From positions 4,394,769-4,458,768 of the forward strand of contig NZ_CP101655.1 of assembly GCF_028830055.1 (NCBI RefSeq): 64,000 nt of DNA. Direction: 5' to 3'. The stretch's first letter is position 1. Each line of letters starts with the position of its first letter. Source of the DNA: Pseudomonas serboccidentalis. GTDB lineage: Bacteria; Pseudomonadota; Gammaproteobacteria; Pseudomonadales; Pseudomonadaceae. The position numbers and the translations under genes were made by a program. Of the stretch, positions 36,683-46,712 are shown in pieces. The notes below the pieces were generated by a model. It ran no database searches. It had not been told where the DNA came from and saw only the letters and a list, made by a program, of their open reading frames with translations.

Positions 36683-37473
36683 GCGGCGTGGGATTTGTCC
36701 AGCAGGCGAATTGGCTGTTGCTCGACAGCGTCGATGCGCAGCAGGCGCTGGCGACACTGCGTCAGGGCTTTGCCGGGGTGCGTTGCACGCGGCTGTTCGA
36801 CGGCACCGAGTTTCAGGCCGTGAGCGAGCACGGTCCGCTGCTGGTCGATTTGCATGAGTGCCCGGCATTGGCCGCGTTGTGTCACCACGATCCGCAGACC
36901 TGGCGCGGTCTGCTGATCGCCAGCGAGGCCTCTGAGCAGGCCCTGCTGAGCCACCTGCAACGGATGCTGAGCGTTTCCTTCGGGCTCAACCACCGCGCCT
37001 TGCTCGGTTACTACAACCGCCAGACGGCCAGCTACTTCTTCGATGCCTGCGATGCCGCCGACCTGAGCCGCTGGCTCGGGCCGATCCGCCTGTTGCGCTG
37101 GTTCGGTGGCACCTGGGCCGACCTCGCCATTGGCAGTCAGGGCTGGCAGCAATTGCGCAACCCGCAATGGGCGGTCGAACGGCTGGGGATCGACGAAAGT
37201 CTCACCCGTCGTCAGCGTGAGCGCTTGCAAAGCTGCCTGCTGGAACAGCACATCTGGCGCTGGTGCCAATCGGCGGCAACTGACTATCCGACGATGGCTT
37301 CCCATGTGCAGCAGGGGCTGGCGTTGGGGTTTCGCGAAAGGCCGCTGCTCGATGACTGGCTGTGGCTACGCTTGCAGCATCCGCGTGCGCCATTGCTGTC
37401 GGCGCCGGACGGACTGAGTGCGTCAGCGCGGCTCGAACAATTGCGTCAACGCTGGCAACGCGATCAGCCCTGA
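36679..37473 (+). CDS. DUF4123 (Tap/TEC-type) T6SS effector adaptor
   Basis: Encodes 264 residues. The start is taken as TTG at 36679, which overlaps the vgrG stop (TTGA); GTG at 36688 is an alternative, and a longer frame from 36553 only reads vgrG in another frame. The DUF4123 pattern is visible: NWLLLDSVD at the N-terminus, GPLLVDL, and HLQRMLSVSFG with RYYDPR-like GYYNRQTASYFFDAC. Such proteins load effectors on VgrG. No effector gene follows: the next gene is a convergent MATE exporter whose end overlaps this one by ten bases. Confidence 0.85.
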   Translation: MSGVGFVQQANWLLLDSVDAQQALATLRQGFAGVRCTRLFDGTEFQAVSEHGPLLVDLHECPALAALCHHDPQTWRGLLIASEASEQALLSHLQRMLSVSFGLNHRALLGYYNRQTASYFFDACDAADLSRWLGPIRLLRWFGGTWADLAIGSQGWQQLRNPQWAVERLGIDESLTRRQRERLQSCLLEQHIWRWCQSAATDYPTMASHVQQGLALGFRERPLLDDWLWLRLQHPRAPLLSAPDGLSASARLEQLRQRWQRDQP

Positions 37474-38819
37474 GCATGGCGGCCGCTGAACCAGCCGTCA
37501 TTACGCCGCAGCCACAGGGCCAGTGCGCCGAGGGTCAGACTGCGCAGCACCATGAACAACAGGAAAGATATCCACAGACCGTGATTGCCCAGCCCCTGCA
37601 ACGCCCAGGCGAACGGCAGCAGCAGGGCGACGGTCAGCAGCATGCCGTTGCGCATTTCCCGCGCGCGGGTGGCGCCAATGAACAGGCCGTCGAGCAAGTA
37701 ACTCCAGACCGCAATCAACGGCAACACCGCCAGATACGGCAGATAGATGAACGCGGTGTCGCGCACGCTCTGGATGTCAGTCTGCATTTCAATGAACAGG
37801 TGCCCGGCCAGCAGAAACAGCGCGGCGAAACCGAGGCTGGCCAGCAGCGACCAGCCCCCGGCCACCACCAATGAGCGACGCAAGGCGAGGCGATCACGGG
37901 CGCCGATGGCGTGTCCGCACAAGGCTTCGACCGCATGCGCCAGACCGTCCAGCGCGTGGGCGGTCAGCAACAGGCCGTTGAGCAACAGGGCATTGGCCGC
38001 CACGGTGGCATCGCCGAGCCGCGCGCCTTGCACGGTGATCAGGAAAAATACCGATTGCAGCGCCAGGCTGCGAATGAAGATGTCGCGGTTGACCGCCAGC
38101 AGCGGGCGCCAGCTCTGCCACACCTTCAGCGCCGCCCACGCAATGTGCCCGGGATACGCGCGCAATGCGCCACGGGTCAGCCACAGGCCGAGCAGGGCAC
38201 CGCTCCACTCGGCGATCACCGAGGCTCGGGCCGAACCGACCACGCCCCATTCCAGACCCATGACGAACCACAGGTTGAGGGCGATGTTGATCAGGTTGGT
38301 GCTCAGCAGAATCGCCAGCGGCGCCCGGGCGTTCTGGGTGCCTAGAAACCAGCCGACCAGGGCGTAACTGGCCAGCGCCGCCGGCAGCCCGAATAACCGG
38401 GTGTGGAAAAAGTCGCGGGTCAGTTGATCGAGCTCGGCCGACGGCTGCATGAAATGCAAGGCCACGCCGCTCAACGGCACGCCCAGCGCGCCGAGCACGA
38501 TCGCCAGCCCCAGGGCCAGCAACAAGCCCTGCAACAGTATCTGCCGCAACGCCGCACCATCGCTGCGCCCGGCGGCCTGCGCGGCAAACCCGGTGGTGCC
38601 CATGCGCAGAAAGCCCATGGCCCAGGCGAGAAAGGTGTAGAGGCTGGCGCCGACTGCCACGGCGCCCAGTTGATGGGCGTGGGGCAGGTGACCGATGACG
38701 GTGCTGTCGACCAGCGCCACCAGCGGCACGGAAATATTGGAAAGAATCATCGGCGCGGCGAGCGCCCAGACCTTGCGGTGAGTCGGGCGGTCGCGCCAGT
38801 CGGCAATCAGGTTGGACAT
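37464..38819 (-). CDS. MATE family efflux transporter (DinF type)
   Basis: Encodes 451 residues with about twelve membrane helices. Features of the DinF branch of MATE exporters: IWALAAPMILSNISVPLV-like N-terminus, VDSTVIGHL, LRMGTTGFAAQAAGR, ASYALVGWFLGTQNARAP and GLAHAVEALCGHAIGARD. Such proteins export cationic drugs with Na+ or H+; substrate unknown. MSNLIADW at 38819 is preceded by AAGGAG with ideal spacing; a longer frame of 18 codons is not needed. The 3' end overlaps the convergent DUF4123 gene. Confidence 0.93.
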   Translation of the reverse strand: MSNLIADWRDRPTHRKVWALAAPMILSNISVPLVALVDSTVIGHLPHAHQLGAVAVGASLYTFLAWAMGFLRMGTTGFAAQAAGRSDGAALRQILLQGLLLALGLAIVLGALGVPLSGVALHFMQPSAELDQLTRDFFHTRLFGLPAALASYALVGWFLGTQNARAPLAILLSTNLINIALNLWFVMGLEWGVVGSARASVIAEWSGALLGLWLTRGALRAYPGHIAWAALKVWQSWRPLLAVNRDIFIRSLALQSVFFLITVQGARLGDATVAANALLLNGLLLTAHALDGLAHAVEALCGHAIGARDRLALRRSLVVAGGWSLLASLGFAALFLLAGHLFIEMQTDIQSVRDTAFIYLPYLAVLPLIAVWSYLLDGLFIGATRAREMRNGMLLTVALLLPFAWALQGLGNHGLWISFLLFMVLRSLTLGALALWLRRNDGWFSGRHAQG

Positions 38820-38906
38820 GCGGGCTCCTTGGAGGAGCGGGGATTGTAGCGATTCATCTGGTCTGACACGCAATCCATTGCAGGCGAAGCCTACAGGGAG
38901 GCTGTG

Positions 38907-39200
38907 TCAGTGGATGATCCAGCTCAGCAACCACAACCCCAGCAGCAGCCAGATGATCCCGGCAATGATCGACGCATTCATGAACGCGCGGATCGCCGAC
39001 CACAACAGCATCAAGCCGACGATCAGCGCGAGAATGCTGATGATCGAGGTGTCCATACCCAGCGTCTTGGCCAGACCGTCGACAAAGTTGCCGCCGGCGT
39101 TGCTCAGAATGTTGAACAGGCCGCTGAGCCCATCGACGATAAAGCGGATGATCGAGCCGAGTGCCTGGCCGAGCCATTCGAAAAAGCTTTCTACCTGCAT
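38907..39200 (-). CDS. Small membrane protein of unknown function
   Basis: Encodes 97 residues. Amphipathic N-terminal half (FFEWLGQALGSIIRFIVDGL) followed by two close hydrophobic helices (IISILALIVGLMLLWSAIRA and IIAGIIWLLLGLWLLSWII). The gene is short but has consistent codon use. It lies 88 bases upstream of the MATE gene on the same strand. No family recognised. Confidence 0.7.
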   Translation of the reverse strand: MQVESFFEWLGQALGSIIRFIVDGLSGLFNILSNAGGNFVDGLAKTLGMDTSIISILALIVGLMLLWSAIRAFMNASIIAGIIWLLLGLWLLSWIIH

Positions 39201-39298
39201 GTGTGCATCCTGATGAAAGAGCTGAGCCTTGGGCCACGCCGAGGGTGGCCGAGTTCCCTGTCAGGAGTATGGCTCAATGCTGCGCCGAACGGAAAACC

Positions 39299-39383
39299 TG
39301 TAGGAGCTGCCGCAGGCTGCGATCTTTTGATCTTGATTTTCAAGGGCAAGATCAAAAGATCGCAGCCTGCGGCAGCTCCTACA
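39299..39383. repeat. REPIN, family A (upstream of mazG-like gene)
   Basis: Near-perfect palindrome, outer arms TGTAGGAGCTGCCGCAGGCT, inner GATCTTTTGATCTTG, ending just before the mazG-like promoter/ribosome binding site region. Confidence 0.92.
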
Positions 39384-39439
39384 TGGGCCTTGCCTTCAGG
39401 ACGTATCCCCCCGAAGCTATACGCCTTCAGGAGAACCCG

Positions 39440-39742
39440 ATGAACCTTGTTGAACTGACCGAACGCCTGCACGCCATTCGCGACCGCAATGACTGGCGGC
39501 AATTTCACAGCCCGAAAAACCTGGCCATGGCCGCCAGTGTCGAGATGTCCGAGCTGGTGGAGATTTTCCAGTGGCTGACTGAAGACCAGTCGCGCCAGTT
39601 GCCGGCGGAAAAGCTGGCGCATGCCGGGCAGGAAGTCGGCGACATCGTGCTGTACCTGTTGCTGCTGTGCAGCGAGTTGGGGCTGGACATGAATGAAGTG
39701 GTGCGCAGCAAGCTCGCCGACAGCGAACGGCGGTTCAACTGA
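39440..39742 (+). CDS. MazG-like nucleotide pyrophosphohydrolase
   Basis: Encodes 100 residues, the size of RS21-C6/dCTPase-type all-alpha pyrophosphatases. The metal-binding pattern is seen in ASVEMSELVEIFQW (ExxE) and GQEVGDIVLYLLLL (ExxD). Likely removes non-canonical nucleotides such as modified dCTP. AGGAG lies eight bases before the ATG at 39440; upstream in-frame codons pass through the REPIN and are rejected. Stop shares one base with the cmoM start. Confidence 0.9.
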   Translation: MNLVELTERLHAIRDRNDWRQFHSPKNLAMAASVEMSELVEIFQWLTEDQSRQLPAEKLAHAGQEVGDIVLYLLLLCSELGLDMNEVVRSKLADSERRFN

Positions 39743-40491
39743 TGAGCGACCGGCATTTCGATCAGTTGGCGACCCGGTTCGCCGAAAAAATCTACGGCGG
39801 CGCCAAAGGGGCGATTCGCCTCGCGGTGCTGCAGGCCGACCTTGCCGAAGCGCTGCCGGACCGGCCGTTGCGGGTGCTGGACATCGGTGGAGGCCTGGGC
39901 CACATGTCGCTGTGGCTGGCCGAACGCGGCCACGAAGTGACCTTCACCGAACCGGCCGAGCCGATGCTCGAAGGCGCCCGTCAGCGCTTCGCCGAGGCCG
40001 GGCAAACCGCGACGTTCATTCAGGCACCGTGGCAGGAGCTGCTCGGTCAGCTCACTGAACCGTACGATCTGGTGATCTGCCATGCCGTGCTCGAATGGCT
40101 GGCCGAACCCCACGCGATCCTTCCGGTGCTGCATCAGCTGACCAAACCTGGCGGCTGGCTGTCGCTGGCGTTCTACAACCGTGATGCACTGATTTATCGC
40201 AACCTGCTCAAGGGCCATTTCAAGAAAATGCGCAAGAACGTCATGGCCGGCGAAAAGCAGAGCCTGACTCCCCAGCAGCCGCTCGATCCACGGGAACTGG
40301 CGACGCAACTCGAAGGGTTGTGGCAGGTCGAAAGCCAGAGCGGGGTGCGGGTTTTTCACGATTACATGCCGGTGGAATTCCAGGCCCGTGCCGAACTGGC
40401 GGACTTGCTGGAAATGGAACTGGCGCACCGTCGTCACCCAAGCTTCGCCGGGCTTGGGCGTTACTTGCACTGGATCTGCCGGCCGATCTGA
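39742..40491 (+). CDS. cmoM: tRNA 5-carboxymethoxyuridine methyltransferase CmoM
   Basis: Encodes 249 residues. Class I SAM methyltransferase with LRVLDIGGGLGHMSLWLAER, CHAVLEWLAEP, GGWLSLAFYNRDAL and VRVFHDYMP, closely following E. coli CmoM (formerly SmtA), which methylates cmo5U34 to mcmo5U34 in tRNA. Coupled to the mazG-like gene by a one-base overlap and followed 12 bases later by a lipoprotein gene. Confidence 0.92.
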   Translation: MSDRHFDQLATRFAEKIYGGAKGAIRLAVLQADLAEALPDRPLRVLDIGGGLGHMSLWLAERGHEVTFTEPAEPMLEGARQRFAEAGQTATFIQAPWQELLGQLTEPYDLVICHAVLEWLAEPHAILPVLHQLTKPGGWLSLAFYNRDALIYRNLLKGHFKKMRKNVMAGEKQSLTPQQPLDPRELATQLEGLWQVESQSGVRVFHDYMPVEFQARAELADLLEMELAHRRHPSFAGLGRYLHWICRPI

Positions 40492-40503
40492 TCGGAGCAC
40501 GAC

Positions 40504-41112
40504 ATGAAAGCACAATCGGGGTTATTGCTGATCTGTCTGGGGTTGGCCGCCTGTCAGGGCAGCAACCCGTACGTGGCGCAATCGCGGCCCCTGCCGCCAG
40601 CGCCGCCGCAAGCCGCGACCACCTTCGACCGCAGTGCTTATCCGGCGCCACCGCGCGATTACGGGCGCTATCGCAGTTGGGCCTGGCTCAACGGGCAACT
40701 GCCGCCGGGCACCGCGTGGGCGGATTCTGCGCAAGTGGCCGAGGCGGTCAGCAATGCCCTCGACCAGCGCGGCTTGCGCCCGTTACACGACAATCGTCCG
40801 GCCGACCTGTTGGTCAGTGCCAACCTGAGTCTGCAAACCCGCCTGCGTCAGGTGCAGGACGATTACGGTTACGGCGGATACAGTGGCTATGATCGATACG
40901 GGCGCGGTTATGGCATGTACAACAGCGTGCCGATTGTTCGCACCTATCAGGAGCAGGTTGTCGTGGTGCAGGTCAATCTGTTCGACGCCGGCACTGGTCA
41001 ACCGGTGTGGAGCGCCAGCGCCGAAACGGCCAGCCAGGGAAGCCAACTGGTGCGCACCGACGCCATTCGCGAGGCTGTGGAAAAAGCCATGTCAGCCTAT
41101 CCGCCCAGCTAA
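40504..41112 (+). CDS. DUF4136 lipoprotein (first copy)
   Basis: Encodes 202 residues. Lipoprotein signal with lipobox LAAC (Cys 17). A Pro-rich linker is followed by the DUF4136 core ([48 protein letters not shown]) with a Tyr/Gly-rich loop ([17 protein letters not shown]). Function unknown; probably periplasm-facing at the outer membrane. Likely co-transcribed with cmoM upstream and its paralogue downstream. Confidence 0.88.
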   Translation: MKAQSGLLLICLGLAACQGSNPYVAQSRPLPPAPPQAATTFDRSAYPAPPRDYGRYRSWAWLNGQLPPGTAWADSAQVAEAVSNALDQRGLRPLHDNRPADLLVSANLSLQTRLRQVQDDYGYGGYSGYDRYGRGYGMYNSVPIVRTYQEQVVVVQVNLFDAGTGQPVWSASAETASQGSQLVRTDAIREAVEKAMSAYPPS

Positions 41113-41162
41113 ACTCTATGTGAGAACACTTCGCGGGTTCAGGCCTTCAACCGGAGAAAACC

Positions 41163-41720
41163 ATGTTCCGTCGTCTCGCTTTACTGGTCATGGCCGCGTT
41201 GCTCAGTGCCTGCGCCGCCCACCAGGTCAACCATGACTTCGATGCCAGTCGCGACTTTGCCGCGTATCGCAGCTGGAGCTGGAAAGACCCCGCCCTGCAA
41301 TACCGCCCGGATGATCCCCGGATCAAAAGCGATTTGACCGAGCAACGTATCCGCCAGGCCGTCAGCGACCAGCTCGACCAGCGCGGCTTGCGTCCTGCCG
41401 CCGCAGGTACCAAGGGCGACCTGAGTGTGCAGACCTACCTGATCGTCGAGGATCGCCAGCAGCAAGTGACCACCAACTACGGCGGCGGTTGGGGTGGCCC
41501 GTGGAACGGTTACTGGGGCGCGCCGATGTACAACGAAACCCGCAACATCACCTACAAGGTAGCGACGATCCAGATTGACCTGCTCGACGGCAAGGACGGC
41601 AAACTGGTGTGGCGCGGCAGTGATGAGCAAATGCTCAGCAGTACGCCCAGTCCACAGGATCGCAGCAACTCGATCCGCGAGACGGTCGGCCGGATTCTGG
41701 CCAACTATCCACCGCGCTAA
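41163..41720 (+). CDS. DUF4136 lipoprotein (second copy)
   Basis: Encodes 185 residues. Signal and lipobox LSAC (Cys 17). The same core as the preceding gene: [51 protein letters not shown], and a Gly/Trp-rich loop (GGGWGGPWNGYWGAP). The shared DQRGLRP and IRETV/IREAV ends show a tandem duplication. A strong terminator follows. Confidence 0.9.
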   Translation: MFRRLALLVMAALLSACAAHQVNHDFDASRDFAAYRSWSWKDPALQYRPDDPRIKSDLTEQRIRQAVSDQLDQRGLRPAAAGTKGDLSVQTYLIVEDRQQQVTTNYGGGWGGPWNGYWGAPMYNETRNITYKVATIQIDLLDGKDGKLVWRGSDEQMLSSTPSPQDRSNSIRETVGRILANYPPR

Positions 41721-41733
41721 GCCGGTTTGAAGA

Positions 41734-41761
41734 ATGGGAGCCCAGCGGCTCCCATTTTTTT
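41734..41761 (+). terminator. Terminator of the cmoM-DUF4136 operon
   Basis: Stem ATGGGAGCC/GGCTCCCAT with CAGC loop, followed by seven T. A textbook intrinsic terminator. Confidence 0.92.
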
Positions 41762-41778
41762 GCCTGACACCAATCCCC

Positions 41779-41867
41779 TGTAGGCCTGAGCCTGCTCGCG
41801 ATAGCGGTCTGTCTGCCACATAGTTGCTGGATGGATCACCGCCATCGCGAGCAGGCTCACTCCTACA
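41779..41867. repeat. REPIN, family B (upstream of tadG)
   Basis: Arms TGTAGGCCTGAGCCTGCTCG and complement; the left arm carries a CC in place of AG, so the outer pairing is slightly degraded. Confidence 0.88.
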
Positions 41868-41970
41868 AGGTTTTGCACTGTAGGAAATGGCGCGTTGCCA
41901 CTAGCCCCGTCTACACTCAAATCCACCATCGGAGGTCGCGCTCGGCAACATGCCGGCAAAGGAGTGCGCC

Positions 41971-43968
41971 ATGTCGCCTCGTTCGCAGTTCAACGGTCCG
42001 GCCCGGCAACACGGGGCGATCGGGTTGATGGCGGCTGCCACCCTCAGCCTGGCGCTGGTGCTGATGTTGCTGGTGGTCGACACCGGTCGGCTGTACATGG
42101 AGCAGCGCTCGTTGCAGCGGGTGGTGGACAGTGCGGCGCTGGAAGCCGTCAGTCGCGGCGGCAACTGCCAGTCAGGCCTCAGCGCAGCCACTTATGCCGG
42201 GCAAAGCGCTGTACGCAACGGCTACGTCGTCGATAGCAACAACACCTTGGCGACCACCTGTGGCAGCGTACAGACCGCGGCCAGCGGACTGCGCACGTTC
42301 ACCGCCGATGCGACCCGGTCAACGGCGGTCAAAGTCGCGGCCAGTCGCACGGTGACCACCAGTTTTGCCGGTGGCGTACAAGCATTGTTCACCGGCTCAG
42401 CGGTCAGCCTCAACACCACCCTGAATGCCTCGGCCGTCGCCGCCCAGCCGACCCCGACGGTTGCGCAACTGAACATCCGCAGCACGCTGGCGAGCATCAA
42501 TACTGCGCAGTCGAACATTCTCAATCCACTGTTCTCCGGCTTGCTGGGCGGCAACGTCAACCTCACGGCAGTGGGCTGGGATGGCCTGCTCAATACTGAC
42601 ATCAACCTGCTCAGCTACCTCAACCAACTGGCGATCAACCTCAACGTGGCCGCCGGCAACTACACGCAGCTACTCAATACCCAGGCCACGGTCACCCAAC
42701 TGATTCAGGCGGCCGCGACGGTGGTGCAGCTCAATGGCGCGACGGCCGAGGTGATCACCGCGTTGGGGCAATTGCAGGTCGCGGCGGCCAACGCCGCACC
42801 GGTCAAGCTCGGCGACATCCTGCAGTTGCAGACCGGCACCACGGCGGCCGGGCTGGATGCCAACCTGCAGCTGCTGCAATTGATTCAGGGCGTGGTGCAG
42901 CTGGCCAACAGCAAAAGTGCGGTGGCCGCGACCTTGCCGATCAGCGTGCTGGGGCTGGCGAACGTCACGGTACGGGTCAAGGTGATCGAGCCGCCGCAGT
43001 TTTCGGCGATTGGCGATCCGGCGCGGGCCAAGGCCAACCCGTTGGGGCCGGACCGGATTTATGTGCGCACGGCGCAGGTTCGCACGATGCTCTCGGTGAA
43101 TCTGCCGGTGCTGTCCGGGGTGACCGGGCTGACCAGTGCGGTGCTGGGGCTGGTCGGTACATTGACCCCGACCCTCAATGCGCTGTTGAGTCTGAATCTG
43201 GTCGACACGCTCAACTCAGTGGTCTGTCTGTTGGGCGCCGGTTGCGAGCAACTCGATCCGAAACTGCTGCCGAGCCCGCAAATCGATATCGCACTGGATG
43301 CCGGCGGCGCGAAAAGCTATGTCACCGATTACAGCTGCCCGACCGGCAACACCGGCACCAAAAGCCTGACGGCCCATACCATCACGTCGATCGCAGACCT
43401 CAAACTTGGCAAGATTGACCCGACCAATGCCTTCTCATCGGCAGCCGAGCCTACGGTCGCACCGTTGCCGCTGGTGGATCTGGGCATCGTGACCTGCCAC
43501 AGGATTCTGGGCATCGGCAGTTGCGACGCCGCTACCCATGTTCAATACGATGCGGGCGGCATCGCGATCAAACTCGATACCTCCGTCGCGCAGAATACGC
43601 AGGACCTGGTGTTTTCCAGTGGCACGCCGTTCGCAACACCGCCCAACCTCAAACTGCCATCCAGCGTGCAATCGGCGGTCCCCACCAACAATATCGTCGG
43701 CAGCCTTAGCAACACCTTGGCCGGCATCAACCTGATCGTCTACCAACCGGTGGGCAGCAACCCGCTCGGCGCCATTGTCACCGGTGTGGCTTCGTTGATC
43801 AGTGAGGTCAGCAGCCGTTTGTTGCCTGCGGTCACCGGCGTGGTCAGCCCATTGCTCGACCCATTGCTCAACAACCTGCTCAAGTCCCTGGGCATCAACC
43901 TGATGGACGTCGACGTCGGCGCCAACATGACCTGCGGCCAGACCGGCAAGGCCTATCTGGTGATCTAG
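41971..43968 (+). CDS. tadG: Tad pilus assembly protein TadG
   Basis: Encodes 665 residues. N-terminal TadE/G-like region with one membrane helix (IGLMAAATLSLALVLMLLVV) and the following DTGRLYMEQRSLQRVVDSAALEA, typical of TadG. The long remainder (to residue 665) would be outside the inner membrane and is rich in small residues with repeated INL/NLN-type segments. TadG may anchor the pilus machinery. The ATG at 41971 has AAGGAG six bases upstream; a Met seven codons earlier does not. Transcribed alone, convergent with pprA, with which it shares a CTAG at the stops. Confidence 0.9.
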   Translation: MSPRSQFNGPARQHGAIGLMAAATLSLALVLMLLVVDTGRLYMEQRSLQRVVDSAALEAVSRGGNCQSGLSAATYAGQSAVRNGYVVDSNNTLATTCGSVQTAASGLRTFTADATRSTAVKVAASRTVTTSFAGGVQALFTGSAVSLNTTLNASAVAAQPTPTVAQLNIRSTLASINTAQSNILNPLFSGLLGGNVNLTAVGWDGLLNTDINLLSYLNQLAINLNVAAGNYTQLLNTQATVTQLIQAAATVVQLNGATAEVITALGQLQVAAANAAPVKLGDILQLQTGTTAAGLDANLQLLQLIQGVVQLANSKSAVAATLPISVLGLANVTVRVKVIEPPQFSAIGDPARAKANPLGPDRIYVRTAQVRTMLSVNLPVLSGVTGLTSAVLGLVGTLTPTLNALLSLNLVDTLNSVVCLLGAGCEQLDPKLLPSPQIDIALDAGGAKSYVTDYSCPTGNTGTKSLTAHTITSIADLKLGKIDPTNAFSSAAEPTVAPLPLVDLGIVTCHRILGIGSCDAATHVQYDAGGIAIKLDTSVAQNTQDLVFSSGTPFATPPNLKLPSSVQSAVPTNNIVGSLSNTLAGINLIVYQPVGSNPLGAIVTGVASLISEVSSRLLPAVTGVVSPLLDPLLNNLLKSLGINLMDVDVGANMTCGQTGKAYLVI

Positions 43969-46712
43969 ACGTCCGACGCCACCGGCAGTTCGATGCAGAA
44001 GCGGGCGCCCTCCACCGAGTTGCGCACGCTCAAATGGCCGCCCATGTTTTCGATGATGCCGTAGCTCACCGACAGGCCCAGCCCGGTGCCGACACCCACC
44101 GGTTTGGTGGTGAAGAACGGTTCGAAAATCCGCTCCAGCAAGCGCGGGTCGATGCCGCCGCCGTTGTCCTCGACCCACAGCCGCACCGTGTGCTCATCGC
44201 GTTCGGCGTAGATCGAGATCCATGGCTTGAACGTCGAGTCTTTCTCGCGTTTGCCGAGCAGTGCATCGCGGGCGTTGACCATCAGGTTGATCAGCACCTG
44301 TTCCAACTGATCGACATAGCCGCGTACTTGCACGGTAAAGCCGGTTTCGCTGATGTGCAGATCCACGCCCTTGCCGCGCATGCCTTCGGCCAGCAGCGAC
44401 AATGTGCCTTCGATGGCCGAGGCCGGGTTGAACAGTTGCTGCTCGATCTCCGAGCGGCGGCCGAACACGCGCATGTGATCGACCACTTTCGCGGCACGCT
44501 GCACCTGGGCGTCGATGCGCTTGAGTTTATCGGTCAGGTAGTCGATCTGCGCGTCGCCGTTGCTCAGGCGCTTGAGCACGTTGACGATGGCCATGCGCAT
44601 CACGTTCAGCGGCTGGTTGATTTCGTGGGCCAGGCCGGTGGCCATTTCGCCGAGGGTGGCCATTTTCGCGCTTTGTGTGAGTTGCTGCTGCGAGCGCCGC
44701 ACTTCGGTGTTGTCACGGCCCACGGCCTGCACTTCGAGCAGGCGCCCGTGTTCATCGAACACCCCGCGATCGGACCACACCCACCACGCATGCTCACGCC
44801 CGGGCAGTTGCAGGCTGATTTCCGCGGTGCTCACCGGCAGCTCCGGGGTCAGCAGCGCCAGGCGTTGCACGAAGGCGGCGCGTTGCTCGTCGGACATCCA
44901 GCTGCCCAGATCGACCCCCGGCAATTGCTCCGGCGTGCATTCCAGATAGGTCGCCAGCGGCCGGTTGCCGAAGGTCAGGGTCAGGTCCGGGCGATAGCGG
45001 CAGATCATTGCCGGCGAGTCTTCTACCAGAATTCGATAGCGTTCTTCGCTGTGCCTGACCTGTTCGGCAGCGAGGGTCGCTTCGGTGACGTCCAGCCACA
45101 GGCCGACGGCTTCGACCGGCAGGCCAAGGTCATTGCGCAGCAGCTTGGCTTCGTCGAGCAGCCAATGGTATTCGCCGCGCGTGTCGCGCAGGCGATAACG
45201 CGCGCGCACCGAGCCTTCGCGCAATAACTGTCGGGTGCGGGTGAAATACAGTTCGCGGTCTTCGGGATGAATCAGCTGCACCCAGTCGGCGGCGCTGCAC
45301 TCGTCCGGTGTCCAGCCCAGCAGAGGTTCCAGGCTGGCACTGAAGAAGGCCGGGATCAGTGCGCCTTCGACGTAGCGCTGGACATAAATCACCGCCGGCG
45401 AACTGGCGATCAGGTTGTCCAGTCGTGCATGGGCGGCTTCGGCCCGTTGCTGCTGGTTCCGGGTGTCGCTGATGTCGAGCATGAACCCCACCAGCCGCCG
45501 ATGCTCACCCGTGCCGGCGACCTGCCCCTGCACGCGATACCACTGCGGTATTTGTTCGCGGTCGCTGCGGTGCAGACGAACGCTCAGCGTCAGGGGCTCG
45601 CCGTGCAGTTGCAGGGCGTGCAGGCGGCTGCGCAGTTCTTCGCGATCGGCCGGATGAATCAGCGCCAGCCAGTCTTGCAGCGGGATTCGAGCTCTGTCCG
45701 CCGGCAACACGTCGAGCAGCGACGGGGCCAGCAGCACGTCGTCACCGAGCATCTCCCACCAGCCGGTACCGAGCAGGGTTTGCAGCGATTCGAGCCGCTC
45801 GGTGTAGTGATGATGCTGCTGGTCACGCAAGCGGCTGAGCAGTGGGGCTGCCAAGGCACTGGTCAGTGACATCCAGTCGCGGTCGCTCAGGTGTGGCGCG
45901 GCAACGTCCACGGTGTAGAAGCCGCAGAGCAGCCACGCCATTACCCCGCGATCATCGCTGTAGGGCACAGCGAACCCATCGGCGTTGCCGAACGTGGTTT
46001 CCACTCGCGAATGTTCGTACAGCCCATGATGGGCGCCGAGACGCTGCGGCGCGCTACCGTTGAGGCTGTCGAGCGGTGTGCCCAGACGCTGGCCGTCCTG
46101 CCACAGCATCGGGGCATCGTGGGCGCGATATTGTTCGAAGATCTGCCAGCCCTGTTCCTGTTCGTCGAGCAGGGCGATGGCCAGGCACGGGATATGCCAG
46201 CGCTGGGCGATGGCCTGCAATTGCTCGCTGACCACCACCGGCAGGCGCGTCAGGCTACAGACGCGCAGGTGCTCGCTGATCTGCCCGGCGAGGGCCTGAC
46301 AGGCGTCGCGATTGCGCGCTTGCTGGCGCTCGAGCAGCAGGTCACCGATGTCCATCAATTGCAGTACCCAACCCTCGGCCAAGGGCTGCACCCAGCCGCG
46401 CAAATGCAAGGTCTGATCACTGAGTCCGGGGAAGTCCAGGTCGAGCATTTGCCCTTGCCAGTCTTGCGGGCGGCCTTCAATCGCCAGTGTGCTGTGCGCC
46501 AGTAAATAAGCCGACAGCGGCAACGGTGACTCGTGGGGCGGCCGTTGGGCCAACTGTTGGCGCAACGGCCCGGCCACCTGCAATACGCAGCCTTCGTTGT
46601 CCAGGTGCAGGTGCAGGCCCAGCGCAGGAGAGCCGAGAAGGTCGGGCAATTCGCTGGCAGGCGTCGGCGCGCGTTTGAGCAAGCGTCCGAACAGATTGTC
46701 GCCGGAGGTCAA
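43965..46712 (-). CDS. pprA: PprA-like PAS/GAF sensor histidine kinase
   Basis: Encodes 915 residues. Cytoplasmic: no membrane helices. An N-terminal sensor half with a GAF-like part (~150-300), then at least three PAS domains ([53 protein letters not shown]), then the kinase core with the histidine in [15 protein letters not shown] and ATPase motifs [27 protein letters not shown]. Locus and type match PprA, partner of PprB, the regulator of Tad pili in P. aeruginosa. The start is TTG at 46712, overlapping the tadE-like stop (TTGA); no ATG occurs near the N-terminus. This suggests coupled and low-level translation. Confidence 0.87.
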   Translation of the reverse strand: MTSGDNLFGRLLKRAPTPASELPDLLGSPALGLHLHLDNEGCVLQVAGPLRQQLAQRPPHESPLPLSAYLLAHSTLAIEGRPQDWQGQMLDLDFPGLSDQTLHLRGWVQPLAEGWVLQLMDIGDLLLERQQARNRDACQALAGQISEHLRVCSLTRLPVVVSEQLQAIAQRWHIPCLAIALLDEQEQGWQIFEQYRAHDAPMLWQDGQRLGTPLDSLNGSAPQRLGAHHGLYEHSRVETTFGNADGFAVPYSDDRGVMAWLLCGFYTVDVAAPHLSDRDWMSLTSALAAPLLSRLRDQQHHHYTERLESLQTLLGTGWWEMLGDDVLLAPSLLDVLPADRARIPLQDWLALIHPADREELRSRLHALQLHGEPLTLSVRLHRSDREQIPQWYRVQGQVAGTGEHRRLVGFMLDISDTRNQQQRAEAAHARLDNLIASSPAVIYVQRYVEGALIPAFFSASLEPLLGWTPDECSAADWVQLIHPEDRELYFTRTRQLLREGSVRARYRLRDTRGEYHWLLDEAKLLRNDLGLPVEAVGLWLDVTEATLAAEQVRHSEERYRILVEDSPAMICRYRPDLTLTFGNRPLATYLECTPEQLPGVDLGSWMSDEQRAAFVQRLALLTPELPVSTAEISLQLPGREHAWWVWSDRGVFDEHGRLLEVQAVGRDNTEVRRSQQQLTQSAKMATLGEMATGLAHEINQPLNVMRMAIVNVLKRLSNGDAQIDYLTDKLKRIDAQVQRAAKVVDHMRVFGRRSEIEQQLFNPASAIEGTLSLLAEGMRGKGVDLHISETGFTVQVRGYVDQLEQVLINLMVNARDALLGKREKDSTFKPWISIYAERDEHTVRLWVEDNGGGIDPRLLERIFEPFFTTKPVGVGTGLGLSVSYGIIENMGGHLSVRNSVEGARFCIELPVASDV

